DNA of 64,000 bases from Philodulcilactobacillus myokonensis (GTDB lineage Bacteria; Bacillota; Bacilli; Lactobacillales; Lactobacillaceae): contig NZ_BRPL01000002.1 of the NCBI RefSeq assembly GCF_027923585.1, positions 620,001 through 684,000 of the forward strand, read 5' to 3'. Within the stretch, counting starts at the first letter, position 1. Each line of letters starts with the position of its first letter. Of this stretch, positions 18,286 to 27,200 are shown piece by piece. The notes beneath the pieces are model-generated. The model was not told the DNA's origin. It did not search any database and was given only the letters and a program-made list of their open reading frames with translations. The position numbers and the translations under genes were made by a program.

Positions 18286-20655
18286 TTGAACCAAAACGTT
18301 TTAAAAACTCTTGAATATCCAAAAATAAAACAACAGGTTAATTCATTTTTAGTTACCGAATCTGGAAAAAAAGAATTAAATGATTTAAAACCAATTGATG
18401 ATCCTAAAATTATTCAACAATGGTTAGATGAAACTGATGATGGATACCATTTGTTACGATTGAATTCAGAGATTCCGGTTCCGGTAATTAATGATATTAT
18501 TCCATATATGAAGCGAATTAAAATTCAAGCTTCATTAAATGGAAACGAACTATCTCAAATTAGCAAAATTTTGAATTCAGTTAATCAAATTGCTAGTTTC
18601 TTTGATAAATTAAGAAACGAAAAAGTTACTTTTAATCGTCTATATGAATTAGTGCAATCATTTAAAGGAATTCCATCAGTTGCTAATCAATTAAGAACAT
18701 CAATTTCTGATGATGGCTACTTACTCGATTCTGCATCATCTGAATTACATCATATTAGAAAAATAGTTGCCAGGATGCAGAATATGATTCGAACGAGGAT
18801 GAATCATTTTACTAATGGTAAAAACGTTAAATATCTTAGTGAACCAATTATTACAATTAGGGATGATCGTTATGTCATTCCAATTAAAGCTGAATATAAG
18901 CAAAAATTTGGTGGAATTATTCATGATCAAAGTTCATCTGGTCAAACTCTATATGTTGAACCATCTTCAGTTATTAAATTTAATAATGAATTACGTAGAG
19001 ACCAGTTAGCTGAAAAGCAGGAAGAACGAAAGGTTCTAGCTGAATTATCTGATTTAATCAGGCCTTATCAAAATGAAATTATTAATAACTACCGTGTTTT
19101 AGGACATTTAGATTTAATTAATGCTAAGGCAAAGTATGCGCGATTAATGAAATCCACTAAACCAGTTATTTCTAAGCAAAATCATGTTAACCTCAGAAAG
19201 GCTAGGCATCCACTGATTGATGCCAAAAAAGTGGTTGCAAATGATGTTATTTTAGGTGATAAGTATAAAACTATCATTATTACTGGACCCAACACTGGTG
19301 GGAAAACCATTACAATTAAAATGTTAGGATTACTCCAATTAATGGGGCAATCAGGTTTATTCATTACTGCAAATGAAAATAGTCAAATTGGTGTTTTTGA
19401 TCAAGTCTTTGCCGATATTGGTGATGACCAATCAATTGAACAAAATTTAAGTACTTTTTCATCTCACATGGATAATATTGTTAAAATTTTGCATCATATT
19501 ACTAATCAAAGTTTAGTTTTACTTGATGAAGTTGGCGCTGGAACTGATCCAAAAGAAGGAGCTTATTTGGCAATTTCGATTTTGGATTATATTTCACAAG
19601 TTGATAGTGAAGTAGTCGCAACTACCCATTACCCTGAATTGAAAGTTTATGGATATAATCGTCCCAAGACTGAAAATGCTTCAATGGAATTTAATACCAA
19701 AACACTACAACCAACTTATCATTTATTGTTAGGGGTTCCTGGACAAAGTAATGGTTTAAACATTGCCGAAAGATTAGGCTTAGATCAAATGATTATTAAA
19801 GAAGCCCAGGGATTGACTAGTGATAGTAGCCAGGATATTAATAATATGATTAAACAGTTAGCTGAACAGACGAGGCTAGTTAGACGAAGAGCTGATAAAC
19901 TGCGACAAAATTTAAACGATGCGACTAATTTGTATCACCAATTGAAAAATAAATACGGTCAGTATGAAAATCAACGTGATCGTCTAAATGTTGAGGCAAA
20001 AGAAAAAGCTAATGACATTGTCAAAGATACTAAACGTAAAGTTGATCAAATTATTCATCGCTTGCACGTTAAAGAAAAACAATTAGCAAGTAGCCCCGTT
20101 AAAGAAAATGAATTGATTGATGCTAAAGGTGATGTGAATTCACTTAAACAAGATGTTAGTTTGAAGCATAATCATGTTTTAAATCGTGCTAAAGCCCAGA
20201 AAAAGCGTCAAAATGAACTTAAAGTGGGTGATGATGTAATGGTCACTACCTATGGACAACGCGGCGTTTTAATAAGTCATTTGAGTCGTAATACTTGGGA
20301 AGTTCAAATTGGCATTTTAAAGATGAGGGTGTCTAGTTCTAATTTGAAGAAAATTAATCCACCAAAAGAAAAATCAACATACACTGGTGTAAGAAGAACA
20401 TCATCATCTGGATTATCCACTAAATTGGATTTGAGGGGCGAACGTTACGAAGAAGCAATGCATCGTGTTGATCGTTTCATTGATGAAGCATTATTGGCTG
20501 GCTATCCAATGGTTACGATTATTCATGGAAAGGGAACCGGCGCTTTAAGAACTGGTGTTAATCAGTATTTAAAACAAAATTCGCGTGTTAAAAGCTTTGG
20601 GTATGCCCCCGCTAATGCTGGTGGCGATGGTTCGACAATCGTAAAATTTAAATAA
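18286..20655 (+). CDS. mutS2: Endonuclease MutS2
   Basis: MutS paralogue with an Smr nuclease domain. It suppresses homologous recombination and, in Bacillus, rescues collided ribosomes. It starts at TTG (18286) with GGAGG 10 bases upstream; no ATG fits. The 789-residue protein has a MutS-like core, ATPase Walker A GPNTGGKT from residue 334, Walker B LVLLDEVGAGTDPKEGA and TTHYPEL. A long charged coiled coil spans about 505-600. The C-terminal Smr domain carries LDLRGERYEEA and IIHGKGTGALRTGV. The N-terminal mismatch-recognition domain of MutS is absent, as is normal for MutS2. Confidence 0.96.
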   Translation: MNQNVLKTLEYPKIKQQVNSFLVTESGKKELNDLKPIDDPKIIQQWLDETDDGYHLLRLNSEIPVPVINDIIPYMKRIKIQASLNGNELSQISKILNSVNQIASFFDKLRNEKVTFNRLYELVQSFKGIPSVANQLRTSISDDGYLLDSASSELHHIRKIVARMQNMIRTRMNHFTNGKNVKYLSEPIITIRDDRYVIPIKAEYKQKFGGIIHDQSSSGQTLYVEPSSVIKFNNELRRDQLAEKQEERKVLAELSDLIRPYQNEIINNYRVLGHLDLINAKAKYARLMKSTKPVISKQNHVNLRKARHPLIDAKKVVANDVILGDKYKTIIITGPNTGGKTITIKMLGLLQLMGQSGLFITANENSQIGVFDQVFADIGDDQSIEQNLSTFSSHMDNIVKILHHITNQSLVLLDEVGAGTDPKEGAYLAISILDYISQVDSEVVATTHYPELKVYGYNRPKTENASMEFNTKTLQPTYHLLLGVPGQSNGLNIAERLGLDQMIIKEAQGLTSDSSQDINNMIKQLAEQTRLVRRRADKLRQNLNDATNLYHQLKNKYGQYENQRDRLNVEAKEKANDIVKDTKRKVDQIIHRLHVKEKQLASSPVKENELIDAKGDVNSLKQDVSLKHNHVLNRAKAQKKRQNELKVGDDVMVTTYGQRGVLISHLSRNTWEVQIGILKMRVSSSNLKKINPPKEKSTYTGVRRTSSSGLSTKLDLRGERYEEAMHRVDRFIDEALLAGYPMVTIIHGKGTGALRTGVNQYLKQNSRVKSFGYAPANAGGDGSTIVKFK

Positions 20656-20735
20656 TTAAATCAAAATAGTTGAATCTGTTTATATTTTTGGTTATCCTTA
20701 CTTTAAGTAAGAAATAGAAATGAGGAGGTATTATT

Positions 20736-21050
20736 ATGGTTTCAGAAACTACTGATAAAACTTTTGAAAATGACACTTCTAAGGGTGTTACATTAACTGA
20801 TTTTTGGGCATCATGGTGTGGTCCTTGCCGAATGCAATCACCAATTGTTGAACAATTATCTGATGAAATGAGTGATAAGGTTACATTTAACAAAATGGAT
20901 GTTGATGCTAACCCGCAAACACCACAAAAATTTGGAATCATGAGTATTCCAACTTTGTTAGTTAAAAAAGATGGCAAAGTTGCTGATAGCATCGTTGGTT
21001 ACCATACAAAAGATCAATTAAAGAAAATTTTAAACCAATACGTTGGTTAA
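20736..21050 (+). CDS. trxA: Thioredoxin
   Basis: Disulfide reductase for ribonucleotide reductase, methionine sulfoxide reductases and other cytosolic targets. The 104-residue protein has the canonical WCGPC active site with C28 and C31, preceded by FWAS, and the cis-proline loop MSIPTLLV. A strong GAGGAGG Shine-Dalgarno and a long perfect terminator flank it, so it is a single-gene unit. It follows mutS2, a common arrangement in lactobacilli. Confidence 0.96.
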   Translation: MVSETTDKTFENDTSKGVTLTDFWASWCGPCRMQSPIVEQLSDEMSDKVTFNKMDVDANPQTPQKFGIMSIPTLLVKKDGKVADSIVGYHTKDQLKKILNQYVG

Positions 21051-21067
21051 TTTATGATTAAAGAATT

Positions 21068-21108
21068 AAAAAGGACTTATAATCTGTAAAGATTATAAGT
21101 CCTTTTTT
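21068..21108 (+). terminator. trxA terminator
   Basis: A 17-bp perfect stem (arms 21068-21084 and 21091-21107) with a 6-base loop and a T run. Confidence 0.95.
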
Positions 21109-21175
21109 AGTTGAGATTTAATTTAAAATTAAAATTTACTTGTTAAAATAACAATAATGGGAGTTTTGATATTCT

Positions 21176-22045
21176 ATGAGTTTATTAATTAGCTTAATCC
21201 CAGCTTTTTTATGGGGAATCCAGCCTTTATTGTTATTTAAAATTAAAGGAAATACTATTTTTCAACTTTTAGGCACCGTTTATGGAACGTTGATTGTTTC
21301 GATCATAATTTATTTCTTCAATCAACCACAATTTCATTTAAATGCCTTTTTTATGTGTATGCTATCAGGTGCCAGTTGGACATTCGGACAATTTACACAG
21401 TACGTTGGATTTAAAGAAATTGGGATCGCAAGTGGAACGCCAATTGCAACTGCACTCCAATTAATTGGGAATCCACTGACTGGAATCTTATTATTTAATG
21501 AGTGGCCAACGTTGTTTAATAAATTATTTGGCTTTTTATCATTAAGTTTAATTATAATTGGTGGCATAATAATTGCAAGAGTTAATCCACAGCAAACCCA
21601 AAAGAAACAATTAAAATTTAAACATGGATTTTGGATATTGTTTATTGGCACCTTTGGGTACATTGGATATTCAACATTCCCAAAATTAGCTAATGTTGGT
21701 GGCACCGATGCAATTTTACCGCAAGCATTTGGAATGGTAATCACTGCCATTATCATTGCAAAGGTAAGTCGTACTTATCATGCAAAGAAAGTTTTATTTG
21801 ATTGCCAGATCCTAGATAATTTAATTTTAGGATTTGTATTTGGAATTGCAGCATTTTATTATTTAGTTTCAGTCCACGTAAATGGTGTTGCCAACGGATT
21901 CATTATTACTCAAATGGATGTTGTCATATCTACTTTAGGTGGCATTGTTATCTTTAAAGAGATTAAAAAAATAAAAGCCATTATTTTTACCATTTTAGGA
22001 TTAATTCTAATTATTATTGGTGGGATCGTTACTAGCCTTATTTAG
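21176..22045 (+). CDS. GRP-family sugar uptake permease (GlcU-like)
   Basis: Ten-helix drug/metabolite-superfamily permease of the glucose/ribose porter family, which imports sugars such as glucose, probably by proton symport. The 289-residue protein starts with SLLISLIPAFLWGIQPLLLFKIKGN and contains the family segment GASWTFGQFTQYVGFKEIGIA. The second half repeats the fold (FGYIGYSTFPKL). It is a single gene between trxA and the yslB/murI pair. Its last 8 bases overlap the end of convergent yslB. Non-PTS glucose uptake would suit a heterofermentative lactobacillus, but the substrate cannot be read from the sequence. Confidence 0.88.
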   Translation: MSLLISLIPAFLWGIQPLLLFKIKGNTIFQLLGTVYGTLIVSIIIYFFNQPQFHLNAFFMCMLSGASWTFGQFTQYVGFKEIGIASGTPIATALQLIGNPLTGILLFNEWPTLFNKLFGFLSLSLIIIGGIIIARVNPQQTQKKQLKFKHGFWILFIGTFGYIGYSTFPKLANVGGTDAILPQAFGMVITAIIIAKVSRTYHAKKVLFDCQILDNLILGFVFGIAAFYYLVSVHVNGVANGFIITQMDVVISTLGGIVIFKEIKKIKAIIFTILGLILIIIGGIVTSLI

Positions 22046-22493
22046 AAACTTTATTTTTAGGATCAATTTGGACTAAAATTGGTACGACGTTTTTCTTTAT
22101 TTTTTTAGGATTCATTGCACCTTCTGCCACTACCCCTAATTGTTGTTCAATTGATTGTGCTAAAAAACCAGTTTCAAACATGAAATCTGGATCTTTTTGA
22201 ATTTTAATTCGTTCTTCAACAATGCTTCCAGATAATGTCCATTCAAATCGATCCTTGCCTTGATGTTTTAATTTTAGAGTACCTAAATTAGTTTGATTAA
22301 AAAAAGATATTAAACTATCAACATTATTTGTTGGGTGTTTTCTGGCTAATCTTTTTCCGGACCAATAAAGAATGTCGTGGATATCGTCACCTAATAATTC
22401 TGTTAGTAGATCATCCCTTAAAAATTCTTGTGGCCAGAATTTTGCAATTTCTTTGCTTTTGGTAAAATGTTTATAAACGTTTTCTTTATCCAT
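22038..22493 (-). CDS. yslB: YslB-family protein (DUF2507)
   Basis: Cytosolic protein of the DUF2507 family, with a function not established. The 151-residue product matches the family pattern: EFLRDDLLTELLGDD, DILYWSGKRLARKHP, a central FFNQTNLGTL and the FETGFLAQSIEQ segment. In other lactobacilli this gene usually points the same way as murI and precedes it. Here it is on the minus strand, divergent from murI and tail-to-tail with the sugar permease, overlapping it by 8 bases. This suggests a local inversion or insertion event. Confidence 0.85.
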   Translation of the reverse strand: MDKENVYKHFTKSKEIAKFWPQEFLRDDLLTELLGDDIHDILYWSGKRLARKHPTNNVDSLISFFNQTNLGTLKLKHQGKDRFEWTLSGSIVEERIKIQKDPDFMFETGFLAQSIEQQLGVVAEGAMNPKKIKKNVVPILVQIDPKNKVSK

Positions 22494-22645
22494 AACTTGA
22501 CACCTTTTCTTTCTTTGCTTATGATTATGTATTAAACTTACATATTATAGAATAACATTAATCAGGATAATTTATAATCTTTTTTACTAGTAAAAAATAA
22601 AATGAATGGTGACTTTTGATTGTTCACTGAAAGAAGGATATAAAC

Positions 22646-23464
22646 TTGAATTCACATCCAATTGGATTTATGGACTCTGGACTTGGCGGCCTTACAGTCG
22701 TTAAAGAAGCTATGAAAAAATTGCCACATGAAAATATGGTTTTTTTAGGAGATGAAGCTAGGCTTCCGTATGGTGAGAAAACAGCTAAACAAGTTCAGAC
22801 TTTTGCTAAACAAATTGCTAAATTTCAAATTAAAAAAGGAATTAAAATTTTAGTCATTGCATGTAATACAGCTACGGCACAAGCTTTACCGATGCTTAAA
22901 CGGGAATTGAATATTCCTGTTATTGGTGTCATTGAACCTGGCAGTGAAATGGCGATTCGAACAACTAAAAACAATCAAGTGGGTGTTATCGCTACTAATG
23001 GAACGGTTAAAAACGGTGCATATTTAAGGGCAATTAAAAAGGATGATCCTAATATTAATCTATATAGTTTAGGATGTCCGGAATTTGTTCAAATGGTGGA
23101 ACATGGTCATTATTCTTCTAATGATGACCAGAAAAAGGTTTCAAAAGATTTAAAACCAATCCATAAAACTCATATTGACACTTTGATTATGGGATGTACC
23201 CATTTTCCAATCATGCAAAATTTAATTCAAAAAGCAGTTGGCAAACATATTAAATTAGTTGACCCAGGGATTGCAATTACGGATGTAATTGTTGACGTTT
23301 TATCTGATTACAATTTAGCTGTGGATCCCAACAATCAACCGCATCGTGTTTTTTATACAACTGGTGATGTTAATAATTTTGATCGAATTGCAAGCGATTG
23401 GTTGAAAATGCCAATTCATGCTCAACATGTCAATGTAAAGGAATTGGAGGCATTAACCAAATGA
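22646..23464 (+). CDS. murI: Glutamate racemase
   Basis: Makes D-glutamate for peptidoglycan. The start is TTG at 22646, with GAAGGA 8 bases upstream. The 272-residue protein has GFMDSGLGGLTV with D10 and S11, and two catalytic cysteines: C73 in ACNTATA and C184 in MGCTHFP. Its TGA overlaps the rdgB ATG by four bases, so the two are translationally coupled, as in other lactobacilli. Confidence 0.96.
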   Translation: MNSHPIGFMDSGLGGLTVVKEAMKKLPHENMVFLGDEARLPYGEKTAKQVQTFAKQIAKFQIKKGIKILVIACNTATAQALPMLKRELNIPVIGVIEPGSEMAIRTTKNNQVGVIATNGTVKNGAYLRAIKKDDPNINLYSLGCPEFVQMVEHGHYSSNDDQKKVSKDLKPIHKTHIDTLIMGCTHFPIMQNLIQKAVGKHIKLVDPGIAITDVIVDVLSDYNLAVDPNNQPHRVFYTTGDVNNFDRIASDWLKMPIHAQHVNVKELEALTK

Positions 23465-24051
23465 ATGAGATCGTAATTGCGAGCCGCAATCAAAATAAAA
23501 TTAAAGAATATCGAAAAATGTTTGCTGAAAAGGGTTTTAATGTGAAATCAACTGATGATTTTTTAGGTATTCCAACTGTTAAAGAAACTGGCAAAACATT
23601 TGAAGAAAATGCAACTTTAAAAGCTGAAGCAATGGTAAGGCATACTAAATTACCAGTGATTGCGGATGATTCAGGATTAGAAGTAAAATCATTGAATAAT
23701 GAACCTGGTATTTATTCTGCACGTTATGCAGGCGATCATGACGATCAAGCAAATAATCGAAAATTGTTAAGTCAATTAAGCAATTTTAAAAACCGTGATG
23801 CAAAATTTGTAACTTGGATTGTAATGATGAAACCTAATTTTGATAAATTAGTTGTTCATGGTGAATTAAATGGTGAAATATTAAAATCTAAACGGGGCCG
23901 TAATGGATTCGGATATGATCCACTGTTTTATGTTTCATCAAAAAAGAAATCATTAGCTGAAATGACAATGTCAGAAAAAAATTCGATTAGTCATCGTGGA
24001 CGTGCTTTAAGAAAATTATTGGAAAAGTTTGATGAATTTTGGGATAAATAA
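23461..24051 (+). CDS. rdgB: XTP/dITP diphosphatase (RdgB/HAM1 family)
   Basis: Removes non-canonical purine nucleotides (dITP, XTP) from the pool. The start is the ATG at 23461, which overlaps the murI stop. It gives MNEIVIASRNQNKIKEY, the family N-terminus. The upstream in-frame extension inside murI is not needed. The 196-residue protein has DDSGLEV, PGIYSARYAG, GFGYDPLF and SHRGRAL, all nucleotide- or metal-site motifs. The stop codon touches the stem of a bidirectional terminator shared with the convergent mscS gene. Confidence 0.95.
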   Translation: MNEIVIASRNQNKIKEYRKMFAEKGFNVKSTDDFLGIPTVKETGKTFEENATLKAEAMVRHTKLPVIADDSGLEVKSLNNEPGIYSARYAGDHDDQANNRKLLSQLSNFKNRDAKFVTWIVMMKPNFDKLVVHGELNGEILKSKRGRNGFGYDPLFYVSSKKKSLAEMTMSEKNSISHRGRALRKLLEKFDEFWDK

Positions 24052-24095
24052 AAAAGCATTTTCAATCATAAAATCATGATTGAAAATGCTTTTTA
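24051..24095. terminator. Bidirectional terminator between rdgB and mscS
   Basis: A long stem (AAAAAGCATTTTCAATCAT at 24051-24069 pairing with 24076-24094) has A and T runs at its two ends, so it can serve both convergent genes. Confidence 0.92.
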
Positions 24096-24977
24096 GTTGT
24101 TGAATTTATAATAAATGGATGGTAAATTAACATCATTTTTTCGCATGGCTTCTAAGTAAAAAGCTAAGAATTCATGCTGAATCATCCATTGTGCTCCATT
24201 TTTAGTAGGAATATTGATTTGAATGGCCGCGTATGCATCTGGTAAGTTGACACTCCGCCAAATATCCGGTTCACCAATAATTTCCGGATAATTATGCATT
24301 TTTTCTTCATCAACTTCTTTAATGGTTGCAATTGCCTTATCAATTTGGGTCTTAGGGTCAATTCTAATTTTAATAATCGCTTTCATTTGGTTTCTGGACA
24401 TGTTAGCAATCGTTGTAATGTAATGATTAGGAACAAAATTAAGGGTTCCATCTGGGCTGGTAACTTTAGTCGTTCTAAGTCCAACGCCAGTGACAGTTCC
24501 GGTTACATTATCAATTGTTACGAATTCGCCAACATCAATTTGACGTTCAAATAGGATAAAGAATCCGCTGACAATATCTGAGACAAAGGTTTGAGCACCA
24601 AGGCCAATTGCAATACTGAATATTCCAGCACCAGCAATTAATGTCCCAATTGGAATGCCAATGATTGATAATAAAGAATAAATCCAGAAAAAGCCTAATC
24701 CATATTGAAAAATATTGTGGGTTAATGATGATAAGGTGTTAGAACGTTTTTCAGTTTCTGGATGTTTTTTTAAATAATTACCATAGGATCTACTAATAAA
24801 GAAGTTGCCGATTCTTCCGATGATATAGAATAAAAAGCTAACTAAAATTAATGTAATAATTTTTGAAGCAAGATTAGCTAAAATTTGATCCCAATGAAAA
24901 TTGTTAAGAAATTTAGTAATAAACGAACTGCTCTTAGTAATTTGATTAATGGGGTGCGAAGCAGTTAGAAAATTCAT
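24093..24977 (-). CDS. MscS-family mechanosensitive channel
   Basis: Small-conductance mechanosensitive channel that releases solutes on hypo-osmotic shock. The 294-residue protein has about three membrane helices in the first 140 residues. The pore-lining helix is recognisable from the Gly/Ala-rich AGAGIFSIAIGLGAQTFVSDI. The beta domain follows with GEFVTIDNVTGTVTGVGLRTTKVTSPDG, then the alpha/beta cytosolic cage. The last stop bases lie within the shared terminator stem. It starts after GGAGG at the divergent gap to the DUF948 gene. Confidence 0.92.
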   Translation of the reverse strand: MNFLTASHPINQITKSSSFITKFLNNFHWDQILANLASKIITLILVSFLFYIIGRIGNFFISRSYGNYLKKHPETEKRSNTLSSLTHNIFQYGLGFFWIYSLLSIIGIPIGTLIAGAGIFSIAIGLGAQTFVSDIVSGFFILFERQIDVGEFVTIDNVTGTVTGVGLRTTKVTSPDGTLNFVPNHYITTIANMSRNQMKAIIKIRIDPKTQIDKAIATIKEVDEEKMHNYPEIIGEPDIWRSVNLPDAYAAIQINIPTKNGAQWMIQHEFLAFYLEAMRKNDVNLPSIYYKFNN

Positions 24978-25108
24978 TTTAAATCCTCCTTTTGTTGAAA
25001 ATTATATTAAACATTTTAACATAGTTTAGGCCCTGTTGATTGTCAATTTTTAAGGATAATGCTATTCTAAAACTGAATAGTTTATACCAAACAAAGGAGG
25101 GTTATCAA

Positions 25109-25510
25109 ATGACTGGTGGTGAAATTGCCGCATTAATCGCTGCGATTGCTTTTTTACTATTAGTATTCTTTATCGGAATATTCCTAACACGCCTTATGAA
25201 TACATTAAATGAAGTAAATCGTAGCATTAAATCATTAACTGATGATGTTGATGTTGTTTCTAAACAATCAAGTGATATTTTAGCAACATCAAATGATTTA
25301 TTAAAAGATGTTAATGAAAAAATCAACACCATTGACCCTGTTTTTAATGCCGCTGCGGATTTAGGTCAGAGTGTTACTGATTTAAATAATTCTGTTAGAC
25401 ATATGACTACTAGAGTAAAGGATAATACCAATAGGGGTGCTAAGTTTGCTTTAATTAGTAAAATGGGAACAATGTTTTATAAAATGCATAATAAGAAAAA
25501 ACGCAAATAA
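25109..25510 (+). CDS. DUF948 membrane protein
   Basis: General stress protein-like membrane protein of unknown function. The ATG at 25109 follows AAAGGAGG closely and gives 133 residues. Earlier in-frame codons are leader. One N-terminal membrane helix (about 5-29) is followed by a heptad-like region (VNRSIKSLTDDVDVVSK) and a basic C-terminal end (MHNKKKRK). The family is usually paired with a YtxH protein and found near ccpA in lactobacilli, exactly as here. The second gene starts 17 bases after the stop. Confidence 0.87.
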   Translation: MTGGEIAALIAAIAFLLLVFFIGIFLTRLMNTLNEVNRSIKSLTDDVDVVSKQSSDILATSNDLLKDVNEKINTIDPVFNAAADLGQSVTDLNNSVRHMTTRVKDNTNRGAKFALISKMGTMFYKMHNKKKRK

Positions 25511-25527
25511 TTTAATGGGGTGATCTT

Positions 25528-26019
25528 ATGAATAAGAAATCTAAGTTTTTAATTGGCGGAATGCTTTTTGGTGGTGCTGCTTTTGCTGCCTTTAAACAAT
25601 TGGATCCAAAGAAACGCAAACAATTAATTAATAAAACATCTTCATTCGCTAATAAATTGAAGAAACGTGCTATCAATTATACATTGTACGTTGATGATAC
25701 AGTTAATCATGCTAAAAGCAATTTGGATGATAAAACAAGACAGGCTCGTAGTAAAGCTAAGGATGCTGCCGATAAAGCAGCTAAACAAGTTAAACAAACA
25801 ACTAATCAAGTTCAAGATAAAGTTAATAATGTTTATTTCAAGTCATCTAAGAATAAGCAAAAAGATGATGAGAATACTACTCAATTCCATACTGCCACTG
25901 ATCACCTTCGAACAGCCTTAAACGATCCTAATCAGGATGACATTGTTATTAATGGTGATATGTCTGTTAAACAACCAACCGTTATTTTTTATCCTGATGG
26001 AAGTTCAAAAAAGAAATAA
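25528..26019 (+). CDS. YtxH-domain protein
   Basis: Small protein with a YtxH-like N-terminus: KSKFLIGGMLFGGAAFAAFKQLDP, a Gly/Ala-rich short membrane segment, followed by a long basic, Lys/Ala-rich helical region resembling LEA-type repeats (residues about 60-110) and a polar tail. It has 163 residues. Its function is not known; paired DUF948-YtxH genes are usually stress-related. It is downstream of DUF948 in a two-gene unit that ends at a terminator just before the ccpA promoter. Confidence 0.83.
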   Translation: MNKKSKFLIGGMLFGGAAFAAFKQLDPKKRKQLINKTSSFANKLKKRAINYTLYVDDTVNHAKSNLDDKTRQARSKAKDAADKAAKQVKQTTNQVQDKVNNVYFKSSKNKQKDDENTTQFHTATDHLRTALNDPNQDDIVINGDMSVKQPTVIFYPDGSSKKK

Positions 26020-26039
26020 CATTAATTTAATTAAACTAA

Positions 26040-26073
26040 AAAAAACAGGTGCAATTGAGCACCTGCTTTTATT
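26040..26073 (+). terminator. DUF948-ytxH terminator
   Basis: Stem CAGGTGC / GCACCTG (26046-26052 and 26059-26065) with a 6-base loop, followed by TTTTATTTT. Confidence 0.88.
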
Positions 26074-26085
26074 TTGGATAATTAA

Positions 26086-26135
26086 TTGCTAAACCCCCCT
26101 GTTTTTGTTATATTGGTAGTTGTGTAAGCGCTACA
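26086..26135 (+). promoter_or_regulatory. ccpA promoter with cre-like operator
   Basis: TTGCTA (26086-26091), a 17-base spacer and TATATT (26109-26114) form the promoter. TGTAAGCGCTACA (26123-26135) lies at the expected transcription start. It resembles a CcpA-binding cre site centred on CG but is one base short of the 14-base consensus, so autoregulation is plausible and not certain. Confidence 0.55.
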
Positions 26136-26179
26136 AATTTAAGTTATTAATTAAGTTATATTACAAGGGAATGTATATT

Positions 26180-27190
26180 ATGGAAAAGCAGACAGTAACA
26201 ATTTATGATGTTGCTCATAAAGCGAATGTATCAATGGCAACTGTTTCTAGAGTTGTAAATGGTAATTCAAATGTAAAGCCTAATACACGAAATAAAGTAT
26301 TAGATGTTATTAATCAATTAAAATATCATCCCAATGCAGTTGCTCGCGGACTAGCCAGTAAGAAGACAACCACCGTTGGTGTAATTATCCCTGATGTTAC
26401 TGATATGTATTTTGCATCTCTTGCAAGGGGAATTGATGATATAGCTGCAATGTATAAATATAATATTATTTTAGCTAATTCTGATGGAAAAGAAGGAAAA
26501 GAAATTCATGTTTTAAATACATTGTTAGCTAAACAAGTTGATGGAATTATTTTTATGGGAAATAATATTACTGATAAATTAAGAAAACAATTTCAAAGTA
26601 CATCCGTTCCAATTGTATTAGCCGGTTCAGTGGATATAAAGGAAACGGAACCAAGTATTAATATTGATTATATAAAAGCGGTTAGCGAAGCAGTTAATGA
26701 TTTAGTTCAAAATGGTAATCAAAAAATTGCATTTATTTCGGGACCTTTAAATCAAGATATTAATTCTAAATATCGTTTAAAGGGATATCGATATGCGTTA
26801 TCTAAAAATCACATTACATATGATCAACAATTGGTTTATGGAATTAAACATTCTGATGATTTATATAAAGTTGGTGAAAAATTAGCTCAATCATTGATTG
26901 ATAATCATATAACAGCTGCAATTATTAGTGATGATGAATTAGCTGTGGGCGTGTTAAACGGGATGAAAGCTCACAACGTAAAAATTCCCCAAGATTTTGA
27001 AATTATTACTAGTAATGATACAAAATTAACTAGAATGGTTAGACCACAGTTATCTTCAATTACGCAACCATTATATGATATTGGGGCAGTTGCAATGCGA
27101 TTACTAACTAAAATCATGGATAATAAGAAAATTGATGATAAGAATATTTTATTACATTACCGTTTAGTTAAACGTGATTCAACCAAATAG
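26180..27190 (+). CDS. ccpA: Catabolite control protein A
   Basis: LacI/GalR-family master regulator of carbon catabolite repression, working with HPr-Ser-P. The ATG at 26180 (AAGGGA upstream) gives 336 residues, the usual length. The helix-turn-helix VTIYDVAHKANVSMATVSRVVNG is at residues 5-27, followed by the hinge helix NAVARGLASKKT and a periplasmic-binding-protein-like core beginning VGVIIPDV. In many lactobacilli ccpA is divergent from pepQ. Here the DUF948-YtxH pair is upstream and no pepQ is present. An orphan membrane protein follows 10 bases after the stop. Confidence 0.95.
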   Translation: MEKQTVTIYDVAHKANVSMATVSRVVNGNSNVKPNTRNKVLDVINQLKYHPNAVARGLASKKTTTVGVIIPDVTDMYFASLARGIDDIAAMYKYNIILANSDGKEGKEIHVLNTLLAKQVDGIIFMGNNITDKLRKQFQSTSVPIVLAGSVDIKETEPSINIDYIKAVSEAVNDLVQNGNQKIAFISGPLNQDINSKYRLKGYRYALSKNHITYDQQLVYGIKHSDDLYKVGEKLAQSLIDNHITAAIISDDELAVGVLNGMKAHNVKIPQDFEIITSNDTKLTRMVRPQLSSITQPLYDIGAVAMRLLTKIMDNKKIDDKNILLHYRLVKRDSTK

Positions 27191-27200
27191 GGGGATTGGA

